A stretch of 22,059 nucleotides of DNA from the NCBI GenBank assembly GCA_964475165.1, contig CAYYVN010000018.1, forward strand, positions 1 to 22,059. Direction: 5' to 3'. Position numbers and translations under genes: made by a program. This document shows, piece after piece, positions 7,838 through 15,775 of the stretch (the first letter of the stretch is position 1; every line of letters begins with the position of its first letter). Below the pieces are notes generated by a model. It was not told the DNA's origin and did not search any database. It saw only the letters and a list, made by a program, of their open reading frames with translations. Origin of the DNA: CAYUHK01 sp964475165 (GTDB lineage: Bacteria; Verrucomicrobiota; Kiritimatiellia; JAAZAB01).

Positions 7838-8386
7838 CTCACAGAGCAGATGGGCCAGCATGATATGCGCCTCCTGAATCAGGGGCGTGGCCCGAGAAGG
7901 AACGCAGAGACAATAGTCGCAGAGCTTGCGCATCTGACCGCCGGTCTGGCCGGTTAACCCCACGCGCTGTATATGGCGTTGCTGGCAGGCGCGTAAAGCC
8001 TGCACAATGTTGCGCGCGTCGCCCGAGGTGGAGATGGCGATGAAGACATCGCCCGGGCGCCCCAAAGCCTCGATCTGGCGCGCGAAGACCTGCTCAAAAC
8101 TACTATCATTGCTGATAGCCGTCAGCACGGAAGTATCCGTGGAAAGAGCAATGGCCGGCAAGCCCGGGCGATCGAAGCGGAAACGATTCACCAATTCACC
8201 GGCAATATGCTGGGCGTCGGCGGCGCTGCCACCATTGCCGGCCAGCAACAGTTTATGTCCCTGCTGATAAGCCTGGATGCAGCCCTGGGCCACGCGGCCG
8301 AGCAGATCCAAGAGTTGATCATCATCCAGGATAGCCTGTTTGAGCTTGATGGATTCGGCGATGTGCTCCTGAATTTTTTGCCGCAT
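7805..8386 (-). CDS. gmhA: Sedoheptulose-7-phosphate isomerase (SIS domain, GmhA type)
   Basis: A 193-aa single SIS-domain protein, predicted to convert sedoheptulose 7-phosphate to D-glycero-D-manno-heptose 7-phosphate, the first step to ADP- or GDP-heptose for lipopolysaccharide core or surface glycans. Motifs: LLAGNGGSAADAQHIAGELVNRF with metal/catalytic residues His60 and Glu64, the phosphate-binding ISTSGDARNI, and Gln171 and His179 near the C-terminus (IQEAHIMLAHLLCE), matching the GmhA active site. DiaA-like SIS proteins are close relatives, but the retained Gln/Glu/His set favours the isomerase. The Shine-Dalgarno region is a run of nine G (8390-8398 on the plus strand as C) three nt before the ATG. 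It is the last gene of the polysaccharide cluster, convergent with obg; no hldE is in the window. Confidence 0.9.
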   Translation of the reverse strand: MRQKIQEHIAESIKLKQAILDDDQLLDLLGRVAQGCIQAYQQGHKLLLAGNGGSAADAQHIAGELVNRFRFDRPGLPAIALSTDTSVLTAISNDSSFEQVFARQIEALGRPGDVFIAISTSGDARNIVQALRACQQRHIQRVGLTGQTGGQMRKLCDYCLCVPSRATPLIQEAHIMLAHLLCELIESALFSRR

Positions 8387-8439
8387 ATGCCCCCCCCCTC
8401 TGACCCGCTGGCCGGCCGGCAGGCCTTGGCCCGACCCCT

Positions 8440-8467
8440 ATCATGGCCATTTTACGATGGGTGTCAA
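8440..8467 (-). promoter_or_regulatory. candidate gmhA promoter overlapping the upstream stop codon
   Basis: On the minus strand TTGACA (8467-8462), a 16-nt spacer and CATGAT (8445-8440). The TGA within the -35 hexamer is the stop codon of the upstream kinase-fold gene. Predicted leader is about 47 nt. The -35 is perfect; the -10 matches 4 of 6. Confidence 0.5.
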
Positions 8468-9486
8468 CGGCGTTTCAGCCGCCGCCACCCGCGCGCCCCG
8501 GCCCGCATCACTGCCCGCGCCAGCGCCACCAGCCAGCGCCGGCGGCGACTAGCAGGCGGCAGGAGGCGGTCGAGCCCGCGGCACACGGCCTGGCTCAGCC
8601 GATAGCTATAGGATGCGCGGATCGCCGCCAGCGTCTCGGCCTGAACGCGCAGATCCTGCCAAGCCTGCCAGGCCTGCGCTTGAGGGGCAATCAGTTCCGG
8701 CCGCCGCGGCACCGGCGCGGCCAGCTTCATGAACCGCCCATAGAAGTTCAGGCGCTGGCGGCCAAAAACATGGATCTGAAAACTCTCCTCCATCTCCCGA
8801 TACATGGCCAGGGCCTGGGCATCCAAGCCGTAGCGCTGAGCCGCACTAGCCAAAGGCACGAAACGCTCAATACCAAAATCCTTCCATTGCACCTCATAGA
8901 ATTCGAAGAGGGCCCGATAGAGAACATAATCGGCCGGCAGGCCGCCGGCAAAGACCCACTCGTTATCCACCACCAGGCGCCGCTCTCCAACCACCAGGAC
9001 ATTGGCGAAGATCAAGTCGATGGCCGAAAGCGCCAGATAAATCCGCCGCGCAGCCGGCAAGCAACTGAAATCGGCGCGGCCGAAGACCCGGGTCAATTCG
9101 GCCCGGGCCGCCGGCGCCGGGCCGGCAATGGTCTGGAAACCAGTGCGCAAGCGCCGCACATAATCATCCAGCTCAGCCCAGAAACGCGCCTGATCCCTGG
9201 CCTGAAAGGCCTCGAACAACAGATCGTTCAGGCTGCGTTCAGGCATATAATCGCAAACCAGGGCGGCCGCGCCGGCGGCTTGCAGGGGCACGGCCTCGAA
9301 GCCGCCCGGCAAGACTGAGGCGGCGAAGCGGGCTTGCATCTGGAGCATGTGCTGCAGATGAGCTTGGGCCGCGGGCGTGAGCGCGCGCTTATAGACTCGC
9401 CGCTGGCCCCCCTCCACGACGATGGAAGTGGCCGTCTGAAACTCCGGCCGGCGGTGATAATTATATCTGGTATAGAGCACTTCCAT
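8464..9486 (-). CDS. Kinase-fold protein paired with the methyltransferase (polysaccharide cluster)
   Basis: A 340-aa protein with no certain name. The pattern of a protein-kinase/aminoglycoside-phosphotransferase-like fold is visible: Lys33 in VYKRAL as the ATP lysine, a hinge-like VCDYMPERSLNDLL (77-90), a catalytic loop AIDLIFANVL with Asp157 and Asn162 at the canonical spacing, and Asp174 in VVDNEWVF as the metal-binding Asp 12 residues later. The HxD histidine is replaced. The DNEWVF ... LYRALF segment resembles proteins I know from bacterial glycan clusters that occur beside or fused to a SAM methyltransferase. The C-terminal about 60 residues are Arg-rich and could be membrane-associated. 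The ATG is 2 nt after the stop of the methyltransferase gene, so translation is probably coupled. It may phosphorylate a glycan end or carrier; this is inference. Confidence 0.7.
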   Translation of the reverse strand: MEVLYTRYNYHRRPEFQTATSIVVEGGQRRVYKRALTPAAQAHLQHMLQMQARFAASVLPGGFEAVPLQAAGAAALVCDYMPERSLNDLLFEAFQARDQARFWAELDDYVRRLRTGFQTIAGPAPAARAELTRVFGRADFSCLPAARRIYLALSAIDLIFANVLVVGERRLVVDNEWVFAGGLPADYVLYRALFEFYEVQWKDFGIERFVPLASAAQRYGLDAQALAMYREMEESFQIHVFGRQRLNFYGRFMKLAAPVPRRPELIAPQAQAWQAWQDLRVQAETLAAIRASYSYRLSQAVCRGLDRLLPPASRRRRWLVALARAVMRAGARGWRRLKRR

Positions 9487-9488
9487 GG

Positions 9489-10382
9489 TCAGCGGGCCTG
9501 TTGGGCTTCCACGAGGAAAGCGTTAGCGAAAAAGTCGAACATCCCATTGCGCACTAGTGCCGGCAGAGCGTGGCGCTCGCTGAAGAGCTTCAACCTTTCA
9601 TGGTCATAGTTGGGAGCATCTTCAAATTTATGATTGAGCGCCGGCAGGTGCCGGTCGCTGAAGATCTCCCTGGGAAACTTGTAGTCGGGATAGGGATAAT
9701 ACCAGCGGCAAATATGCAGGCCGGAGGCCTGGAACTCCCGCGCCAGTTCATGCTTGGAGAAAGTGATTACCCGATCACCTTGCGGATAGTCTTCGATACC
9801 ATCGAAAAGGCGGCGGGTATGGTCATCGGCCGCGCCCGCAAAATATTTCAGACCATAGCGATTCTCCAAGGCCACCCAGAGCCGCCCCGTGGGCGTGAGC
9901 AGGGAGGCCGCGCGGCGCAAAAGCGCTTGGGCCGGCTGGGCGGCCTTGATGAAGCTGCCGGCATATTCCAGCACCCCAATCAGGGTCACCACCTCAAAGG
10001 TGTCTGATAAGGGTATCGTCATGATATCGCCCGCCAACACCTCCAGCCGCGGCTCCTCCAGATAGCGTTGGTGAATGATGCGGCTGCGCTTGGCGGAAAG
10101 CTCCACGGCCGTCACCCGAGCGGATTTTTCGCAGAGTAGCCCGGTCAGCGCGCCGCAGCCGGCGCCGATTTCCAGGACGGTCGCCTGCGGCGCCCAGGGC
10201 GCCCATTCCAGCAGCGCGCGGCGCGCCGGCGAGAGATGGTAGAGCATGGGCCAGCGCTGTTCCTGATCCAGAATGGCCATCACATCGCGCCGCTGACCAA
10301 AGATCTCCAGCAGTTCATCCTCCACGGCGCCATCGGAATAAGCATCCGGGCCGCGATAATATTCCAGCTTAAGCGTGGCCAT
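9489..10382 (-). CDS. Class I SAM-dependent methyltransferase of glycan-cluster type
   Basis: A 297-aa protein with a Rossmann-like SAM-binding domain: motif I VLEIGAGCG (69-77), acidic residue Glu94 after beta-2 (VTAVELS), LAGDI (116-120) and VTLIGVLEY. Around it are family-specific segments: N-terminal YYRGPDAYSDG, WPMLYHLSPARR, ENRYGLKYFAGAADDHTRRLFDGIEDYP, TFSKHEL and YYPYPDYKFPREIFSD. These are typical of methyltransferases encoded with or fused to glycosyltransferases and kinase-like domains in surface polysaccharide loci. Likely substrate is a sugar hydroxyl or phosphate on a glycan. AAGGA lies 5 nt before the ATG. It follows acpS by 35 nt and is 2 nt ahead of the kinase-fold gene. Acceptor unknown. 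Confidence 0.85.
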   Translation of the reverse strand: MATLKLEYYRGPDAYSDGAVEDELLEIFGQRRDVMAILDQEQRWPMLYHLSPARRALLEWAPWAPQATVLEIGAGCGALTGLLCEKSARVTAVELSAKRSRIIHQRYLEEPRLEVLAGDIMTIPLSDTFEVVTLIGVLEYAGSFIKAAQPAQALLRRAASLLTPTGRLWVALENRYGLKYFAGAADDHTRRLFDGIEDYPQGDRVITFSKHELAREFQASGLHICRWYYPYPDYKFPREIFSDRHLPALNHKFEDAPNYDHERLKLFSERHALPALVRNGMFDFFANAFLVEAQQAR

Positions 10383-10417
10383 AACTTTCCTTCAATCCAG
10401 CGTGGATCAACCCAACC

Positions 10418-10798
10418 TCAGGCTTTGGCTACGGAACAAGGCGCCGGGCTTGCATCTACTATCAGGGCCGTGGCCAGGGCGTAATCGCCGGCATGGGCCA
10501 GCGAAAGTCGCACCAGACGGCCACCAAGGCGCCGGGCGGTCTCTCCGCTCAGGCGCACGCTCGGCGCGCCCTGGGCGTTATGCCAGACTTCGATCTCACC
10601 CCAGCGCACGGCGCCGCCCAAGGCTTTGGCCACCGCCTCCTTGGCGCAAAAACGGGCCGCATAATGCTGGGCCGGGCGCCTCTGCCGAGCGCAATACTCC
10701 CGCTCGGCCGGCGTGAAGACCCGGCGCGCGAAGCCGGGCCGGCGCGCCATGGCGCGCTGCAGGCGCGATATCTGTTCAATATCCGTACCGATCAACAT
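10418..10798 (-). CDS. acpS: Holo-[acyl-carrier-protein] synthase
   Basis: A 126-aa 4'-phosphopantetheinyl transferase that activates acyl carrier protein using coenzyme A. Motifs: N-terminal MLIGTDIEQI with the Mg-binding Asp6, RRVFTPAEREYC, and AARFCAKEAVAKALG with Glu54 and Lys58, followed by the EIEVWHNAQGAP and LSLAHAGDYALA strands. Length is normal for AcpS. Its ATG lies 2 nt after the stop of the ABC ATPase gene, so the two are probably translated together, although the functions are unrelated in textbook terms. There is no acyl carrier protein in the window. Confidence 0.93.
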   Translation of the reverse strand: MLIGTDIEQISRLQRAMARRPGFARRVFTPAEREYCARQRRPAQHYAARFCAKEAVAKALGGAVRWGEIEVWHNAQGAPSVRLSGETARRLGGRLVRLSLAHAGDYALATALIVDASPAPCSVAKA

Positions 10799-10800
10799 AG

Positions 10801-12099
10801 CTATAAGTTGCCCGTCGCGGGCGCAGTCTCCTCCGCGCCAGCGGAAATTTTGGTGACCGTAATAGAGCTCTGCAGATCATACACCCCCACCATCGGCTCG
10901 GCGGAGACCACCTCAAACAAGAGCGCATCATATAAGCGATGATAGGCCAACAGCTGACCCTGTTCAAATCCCGTACAGCCCAATGATAGGGCATAACGGC
11001 CCGATTGCGCATTCCAAATCTGACGGAACTCCACCGCAACCAGATCGCCGGCATGGTAAGTTTCGGTGGCGATATCCTTGAAGAAGGTATTGGTGCCCGT
11101 CAGCTCCCAACCCCTTAAATCCTTGATGGTATAGGCAAAAATAGGCTGGGCTACGGTGGCCTGAAAGCGCACCTGCATCCTGATCAGGCAAGGCTGGCCA
11201 TGCTGCAACAAGCGCACTGGCTGGCCAGTTTCGTCGCAGAGCTCGCCAGCGACGATTTCCGCCCGGCGATCCCCATAGGATAACGCCTGCGGATCAGGCG
11301 TGAACTGGCGTGGCACCTGCTGGCCGACCGCGGGCGCCTGGCGCCGGGGCGCCGAGCTGGTGACCATGAGCTTTTTATAGGCATCCACGGCGGCCTTAGT
11401 GTCGCCATCCACGACCTTATGTCCCCCGTCCAAAACAATCGCCCGGCTGCAATAGCGCAGCACGCTGTCCAGAGCATGGCTCACGAAGACGATTGTTTTG
11501 CCGCGCTCCTTGAACTCCTGGAATTTCCGGAAACATTTGGCCTGGAAACTGATATCGCCAACGGCCAGCGCTTCATCAACGATCAACACATCCGGATCCA
11601 CATTCACCGCCACGGCAAAGGCCAAACGCAGGAACATGCCGCTGGAATAGGTCTTCACCGGCTGCTCCATATAATCGCCGATATCCGCAAAGGCCCGAAT
11701 GGCCGGCAGGCGCGCATCCATTTCCGGCCGCGTATAGCCCATGAGCGTGCCGCTGAAATAGGCGTTTTCCGTGCCACTCAATTCGGGATTGAACCCGGCT
11801 CCCAGCTCGAGGATCGCCGCCAGACGGCCGTGGATAGCGGTCCGGCCCAGCGTGGGGGTCACGATGCCGCTGATGATCTTGAGCAAGGTGGATTTGCCTG
11901 AGCCGTTTTTGCCGATAACGCCCAGGGTCTCTCCACGCCTTATTTCCAGATTCACCGCGCGCAAAGCATGAAACTGCTGATGGTATTTTTTACGGCGCGG
12001 ATGGAGCGCTTCCTTGAGCCGATCAACATGGCGCTGATACAAGCGATAGGTCTTGGTCAGATCCTCGACTTGGATGACGATCTCGTGCATGGCGCTCAT
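10801..12099 (-). CDS. wzt: ABC transporter ATPase for polysaccharide/O-antigen export (Wzt type, with C-terminal domain)
   Basis: A 432-aa nucleotide-binding subunit expected to power export of a lipid-linked glycan across the inner membrane with a Wzm/ABC-2 permease. The ATPase domain has Walker A GKNGSGKST (63-71), the signature YSSGM (151-155), Walker B VLIVDE (171-176) and the H-loop His208. The KTYRLYQRHVDRLKEAL start and the ILELGAGFNPELSGTEN segment are specific to the TagH/Wzt branch. After a linker (about 245-275) comes a C-terminal region of about 150 residues like the Wzt carbohydrate-binding domain, which in known systems recognises the modified chain end. The frame opens upstream with TTG at 12120; I prefer the ATG at 12099 (CAGGG 9-10 nt upstream), with 12090 as an alternative. 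No permease gene is visible in the window. Confidence 0.88.
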   Translation of the reverse strand: MSAMHEIVIQVEDLTKTYRLYQRHVDRLKEALHPRRKKYHQQFHALRAVNLEIRRGETLGVIGKNGSGKSTLLKIISGIVTPTLGRTAIHGRLAAILELGAGFNPELSGTENAYFSGTLMGYTRPEMDARLPAIRAFADIGDYMEQPVKTYSSGMFLRLAFAVAVNVDPDVLIVDEALAVGDISFQAKCFRKFQEFKERGKTIVFVSHALDSVLRYCSRAIVLDGGHKVVDGDTKAAVDAYKKLMVTSSAPRRQAPAVGQQVPRQFTPDPQALSYGDRRAEIVAGELCDETGQPVRLLQHGQPCLIRMQVRFQATVAQPIFAYTIKDLRGWELTGTNTFFKDIATETYHAGDLVAVEFRQIWNAQSGRYALSLGCTGFEQGQLLAYHRLYDALLFEVVSAEPMVGVYDLQSSITVTKISAGAEETAPATGNL

Positions 12100-12137
12100 C
12101 TTAACAAACCCTGTCTTCAAAGCCAGATCTTAGCAGC

Positions 12138-12542
12138 TCACCCGCCAAATACACGCTCAAACCTGGCCCGGCGGTCAAGCGCCCACCAGCCGGCCGAGCC
12201 GGCGGCGGCGCCCAGCAGATTGGCCAGGGCATCGCCCCAGGAAGCGCTGCGCCCCATGTGCAGCAGCAGGGCCTGCAAGCCTTCCAGCAGCGCGCCGTAG
12301 GCGCTGGCGAGAGCCACCACGATCAAGATGCGCGCCCCCATCCTGGCCGGCCAAGCTGGCCAAGCCCAATGCAGGATGAGGGCCCAGCCGCCATATAAAA
12401 GGATATGCCCGAGCTTATCCGGCTGAGGCAGCCAGCTGGGCGGCGCCGCGCAAAGCTCCGCCGGCACAAGGGCTAAAACCAAAATCCCCGTGGCATACAG
12501 CGCGCTCAGCCACCAGCGCCAGGAACTGCTCGCCCGGCTCAT
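12138..12542 (-). CDS. VanZ-like family membrane protein
   Basis: A 134-aa protein with about four hydrophobic segments (roughly 10-28, 44-61, 70-93 and 104-122) and the VanZ-family signature PDKLGHILLYGGWA (about 41-54). Such proteins are found in cell-envelope and capsule loci; the biochemical role is not established, though VanZ itself affects teicoplanin resistance. The ATG overlaps the TGA of the upstream dehydratase gene in ATGA, indicating translational coupling, so it belongs to the polysaccharide operon. It is followed after 38 nt by the wzt-like gene. Confidence 0.75.
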   Translation of the reverse strand: MSRASSSWRWWLSALYATGILVLALVPAELCAAPPSWLPQPDKLGHILLYGGWALILHWAWPAWPARMGARILIVVALASAYGALLEGLQALLLHMGRSASWGDALANLLGAAAGSAGWWALDRRARFERVFGG

Positions 12543-14407
12543 GGCAGCTGGGCCTGGGCCGGGGTGTAATTCGGCACCAGTTCCCGCAGCAGATTGCGCG
12601 CCGCGACCGGATCGCCGCGCCGCGCTTGCGCGAGCAACTGGTCAACGAGATCCGCCAAACGCGCCGCCTGGGGCGGGGCACTGGCGGCTGATTCAACGCT
12701 GGAAACAAAAATTTTCTCATGATGCGTGCGCCGATAATTTTCGCCGGGACGGAACAGCTCCTCAAACAGTTTTTCGCCGGGGCGCAGACCGATAAAAACA
12801 ATCTCGATATCGCGCCCGGCCTCCTGCCCCGAAAGCTTGATCAGGTCACGGGCCAGATCAACAATTTTAATCGGCTCGCCCATATCCAAAACAAAAACGC
12901 CACTGCGGCATTCTGTGCCCGCCAGCGTGGCGGCCTGCAAGACCAACTGCACCGCTTCGGGAATGGTCATAAAATAGCGTTTCACCTCCGGATGGGTCAC
13001 CGTCACCGGGCCGCCGCGCGCGATCTGCTCGCGAAACATGGGCACCACGCTGCCGCGGCTGCCGAGCACATTGCCAAAACGCACCGCCACATAGGGGCGC
13101 GCGGTCCGCTCGGCCACTTCCTGCACGATCATTTCAGCCACGCGCTTGGTAGCGCCCATGATATTGGCCGGATTAACCGCCTTATCCGAGGAAATCAAGA
13201 CAAAGCGTTCCACGCCAAATTGCTCGGCCAGGCGCACCAGCGTGCGCGTGCCGCCAACATTGTTGGCGATGGCCTCCTCGCAATTGGATTCCATCAGCGG
13301 CACATGTTTATGAGCCGCCGCATGAAAAACAACCTGCGGCTGCAGCTGCTCAAAAACCATCCGCAGGCGCACCGCATCACGGATATCGGCCACGATCACT
13401 TCCAGCTTGAGTTGCGGCCAACGCTGACGCAGCTCATGCTCAAAGATGAAGAGGCTGTTTTCGCCATGCCCCAACAAGAGCAGCCGCGCCGGCGCACAGC
13501 GCGCTATCTGGCGACATAACTCCGAACCGATCGAACCGCCGCCGCCGGTCACCAGCACGCATTTGCCGGTGAGCATCTTTTCGACTTCCTGGGCATTGAT
13601 GCGCACCGGTTCGCGGCGCAAAAGATCCTCGATATCAATCGGGCGCAACTGGCTAATGCTCACTTGATCGGAGAGGATCTCGTAAATACCGGGGATGGTG
13701 CGCGAGGGCACCTGGACCGCCGCGCAGAGCGCGATGATCTCGCGCACCACCCGGCCGGGCGCGGTGGGGATAGCGATGACCACCTCATCGATACCGTATT
13801 TCTTGACCAAGGCGGGAATATCCTGGCTGGCGCCCAGCACCGGAATGCCGTGGATGGATTTATGCTGTTTACCCGGATCATCATCCACGAAACCCAGCGG
13901 CTCAATATTGATGTGGCGGCTGGAAAGCATCTCGCGGGCGATGATCGCCCCCGCATCCCCCGCGCCCACAATCAAGACCGCCTTACTCTGGCTGGACCGG
14001 CGGCGCCGGCGCTGGCTGATGAGCCGAACGCTGAAACGCGCCCCACCCACCAGCAGCAGTGTTAAAAGACCGTCGATAAATGGCACGGAACGCGGCAGAT
14101 GGCGGCCGACTTCCCAGCCCAAGATACCGGCGCCCAAGAAAAGCCCGGCCGCGACCAGCGTGGCACTGGTGACCGCCAAGAAGATGCTGAGCAGCTCCTC
14201 CACACTGGCATAGCGCCAGAAACGCCGGTAGAGACCGAACAGAAAAAAAATCACCAGCTTAACCAGCAAGGCCAAGACCGTGAAGCGCATCAAAGCCGGC
14301 TGATAAGCAGCGATCCAGGAAGCGCTATCGACCCGCAAGGCCAGGGCCAGGGTCGGGGTGATCGTTAAAAAGACTATATCCAATAAGAATAAATAACGGT
14401 TGCGCAT
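12539..14407 (-). CDS. Membrane nucleoside-diphosphate-sugar 4,6-dehydratase (CapD/PglF/FlaA1-like)
   Basis: A 622-aa long-form dehydratase predicted to convert UDP-GlcNAc or a related UDP-sugar to the 4-keto-6-deoxy product for capsule, O-antigen or glycoprotein sugars. It has four N-terminal transmembrane segments (about 5-25, 42-60, 72-96 and 108-125), a first Rossmann-like domain with VLIVGAGDAG (144-153), then the SDR domain with VTGGGGSIGSE (286-296), AAAHKHVPLMES (363-374), SSDK (406-409) and MGATK, where Met417 occupies the usual Tyr position, as is typical of this subfamily. Lys421 is retained. The C-terminus has GLRPGEKLFEELF. I chose the ATG at 14407 because AAGGGGAA is well spaced before it; the upstream ATG at 14428 has no Shine-Dalgarno sequence. 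First gene of the polysaccharide operon. Confidence 0.92.
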   Translation of the reverse strand: MRNRYLFLLDIVFLTITPTLALALRVDSASWIAAYQPALMRFTVLALLVKLVIFFLFGLYRRFWRYASVEELLSIFLAVTSATLVAAGLFLGAGILGWEVGRHLPRSVPFIDGLLTLLLVGGARFSVRLISQRRRRRSSQSKAVLIVGAGDAGAIIAREMLSSRHINIEPLGFVDDDPGKQHKSIHGIPVLGASQDIPALVKKYGIDEVVIAIPTAPGRVVREIIALCAAVQVPSRTIPGIYEILSDQVSISQLRPIDIEDLLRREPVRINAQEVEKMLTGKCVLVTGGGGSIGSELCRQIARCAPARLLLLGHGENSLFIFEHELRQRWPQLKLEVIVADIRDAVRLRMVFEQLQPQVVFHAAAHKHVPLMESNCEEAIANNVGGTRTLVRLAEQFGVERFVLISSDKAVNPANIMGATKRVAEMIVQEVAERTARPYVAVRFGNVLGSRGSVVPMFREQIARGGPVTVTHPEVKRYFMTIPEAVQLVLQAATLAGTECRSGVFVLDMGEPIKIVDLARDLIKLSGQEAGRDIEIVFIGLRPGEKLFEELFRPGENYRRTHHEKIFVSSVESAASAPPQAARLADLVDQLLAQARRGDPVAARNLLRELVPNYTPAQAQLP

Positions 14408-14483
14408 GGGCTTCCCCTTGGCTCGCATTAATTTACATGGCCCGGAGCCTTACCACAAGGTTTTTTGGCGAATGCCAAAAAGC

Positions 14484-14512
14484 AGCATAGCTGGAGTTGG
14501 CCATCAAGCCAA
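14484..14512 (-). promoter_or_regulatory. candidate promoter of the polysaccharide operon
   Basis: On the minus strand TTGGCT (14512-14507), a 17-nt spacer and TATGCT (14489-14484), about 75 nt before the dehydratase ATG. The same -10 hexamer and spacing occur in the candidate promoter of the sugar operon. The predicted start falls beside an A/T-based hairpin at 14461-14481. Confidence 0.42.
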
Positions 14513-14547
14513 TGCCAAGCATGCGCCGGAGTCCCCCATGCACCGGC

Positions 14548-15774
14548 TCATTGGATCTGTGAAGTCAGGGCTTGCGAGAGGTTCCAGATCGGCAGCAGAA
14601 TGGATAGCGCCAGGAAGAGCACCCCCGCGCCGATGATCACGGTGACAATCGGTTCAATCATCGCCGTGAGATGTTTGAGGGTATAGTCTATTTCGGCGTC
14701 ATAGAAATCAACGACTTGCCCGAGCATCTCATCCAGACTGCCGGTTTTTTCACCGACGGCGATCAGGCTGGTGACCATGGGCGGAAAGATAGTCATCTCG
14801 TTGAGAAAACCATCGGCTACCGTATTGCCATCCAGAATGAACTGCCGCACTTTCTGCAATTGCTCCTGAAAGAAAGTGTTGGCTACAACGGTGGGCGCAA
14901 TTTCCAAAGCCCGCAAGACCGGTACTCCGTTATGAATGAGCATCGCCAGGATCCGCCCGAAACGCGCCACGGCGATTTTCGTATAAACGGGGCCCAGCAA
15001 GCGTAAGCGGAATTTCATCCTATCATATTGTAAACGCACCGGCTTCCGGCGCAGCAGCAAGAACCAACCCAGGCCGAGAGCTATGAGCGCGCTGAGCAGC
15101 AGTGGCCAGTGATTCTGAAGGACCTCACTGGTGCCCATCAAGATGCGGGTGGGCAAAGGCAAGGACACATTGCTGCTCGCAAAAAAAGCGGCGAACTTGG
15201 GAATCACAAAGGTGAGCATGATCACCGCCGCCGCCACCAGGGCCACGCAGACCATCAGCGGATAACGCAGGGCGGCCTTCACCGAACTGCGAATTTCCAT
15301 TTCGCGTTCCATCCAATGGGCAATGCTGGAGAGGGCTTGCACGAGATCCCCGCCTGATTCACCGGTGACCACAATACTGACATATTGCGGCGAGAAAGCC
15401 TGCGGATATTCGGCCATAGCCTCCGAAAGGCGTGAGCCGGCTGAGATGTTGCGAGCGATCCCCGCCAGGATATATTTGAGCGTCTTATTTTCGGTTTGAT
15501 CACGGAGAATTTCGATGGTTTGGAGGATGGGAATACCCGCCTTGAGCATGGCGCTCAATTGGCGCGTGAGCAGAATGATGTTTTCATCCCGAATCCGTTC
15601 GCCAAACCAGCGGGCGACAAAGTCTTCCTCCCGCGCTGCTACCGGCACGATCTCAATGGGCACAAGTTTATCCTGCGCCAACTGTTCAAAGGCGGCGTCT
15701 TTATCCTTGGCGCGGATCTCACCGGCGACGATGCGTCCGGCCAGATTACGGGCACGATATGTATATTTACGCAT
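14548..15774 (-). CDS. gspF: Type II secretion / type IV pilus inner-membrane platform protein (GspF/PilC)
   Basis: A 408-aa polytopic membrane protein that forms the platform on which the GspE/PilB motor acts during pseudopilus or pilus assembly. It has the N-terminal MRKYTYRARNLAGRIVAGEI module, two related T2SSF domains (first about 66-190 with LLTRQLSAMLKAGIPILQTIEIL and VTGESGGDLVQAL; second about 265-400 with FGRILAMLIHNGVPVLRALEI and AVGEKTGSLDEML), and transmembrane segments near 171-192, 223-242 and 378-402. Length is normal for GspF. The frame opens upstream with GTG at 15795, but the ATG at 15774 gives the family start. It lies one base after the stop of the small membrane-protein gene and has no good Shine-Dalgarno sequence, so coupling is likely. 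Confidence 0.93.
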   Translation of the reverse strand: MRKYTYRARNLAGRIVAGEIRAKDKDAAFEQLAQDKLVPIEIVPVAAREEDFVARWFGERIRDENIILLTRQLSAMLKAGIPILQTIEILRDQTENKTLKYILAGIARNISAGSRLSEAMAEYPQAFSPQYVSIVVTGESGGDLVQALSSIAHWMEREMEIRSSVKAALRYPLMVCVALVAAAVIMLTFVIPKFAAFFASSNVSLPLPTRILMGTSEVLQNHWPLLLSALIALGLGWFLLLRRKPVRLQYDRMKFRLRLLGPVYTKIAVARFGRILAMLIHNGVPVLRALEIAPTVVANTFFQEQLQKVRQFILDGNTVADGFLNEMTIFPPMVTSLIAVGEKTGSLDEMLGQVVDFYDAEIDYTLKHLTAMIEPIVTVIIGAGVLFLALSILLPIWNLSQALTSQIQ

Positions 15775-15775
15775 A

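Noticed and set aside
2100..8700. GGCCGGCC/GCGGCCGC-type short palindromes
   Set aside because: They are common by chance in this GC-rich coding sequence and have no regular spacing or array structure.
8443..9318. Plus-strand ORF (291 aa) opposite the kinase-fold gene
   Set aside because: Composition is typical of an antisense shadow (Pro/Arg/His/Gln-rich), with no ribosome-binding site; the minus-strand frame has a coherent fold and tight operon spacing.
12719..13519. Plus-strand ORF (266 aa) opposite the CapD-like gene
   Set aside because: It lies wholly opposite conserved SDR-domain motifs and is His/Gln-rich with no domain.
14461..14481. Hairpin TTTTTGGC-GAAT-GCCAAAAA between gspF and the dehydratase gene as a terminator
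   Set aside because: The T run is on the 5' side and pairs with the A run, so no free T tract follows on either strand. It may fold at the 5' end of the dehydratase transcript but does not look like an intrinsic terminator.
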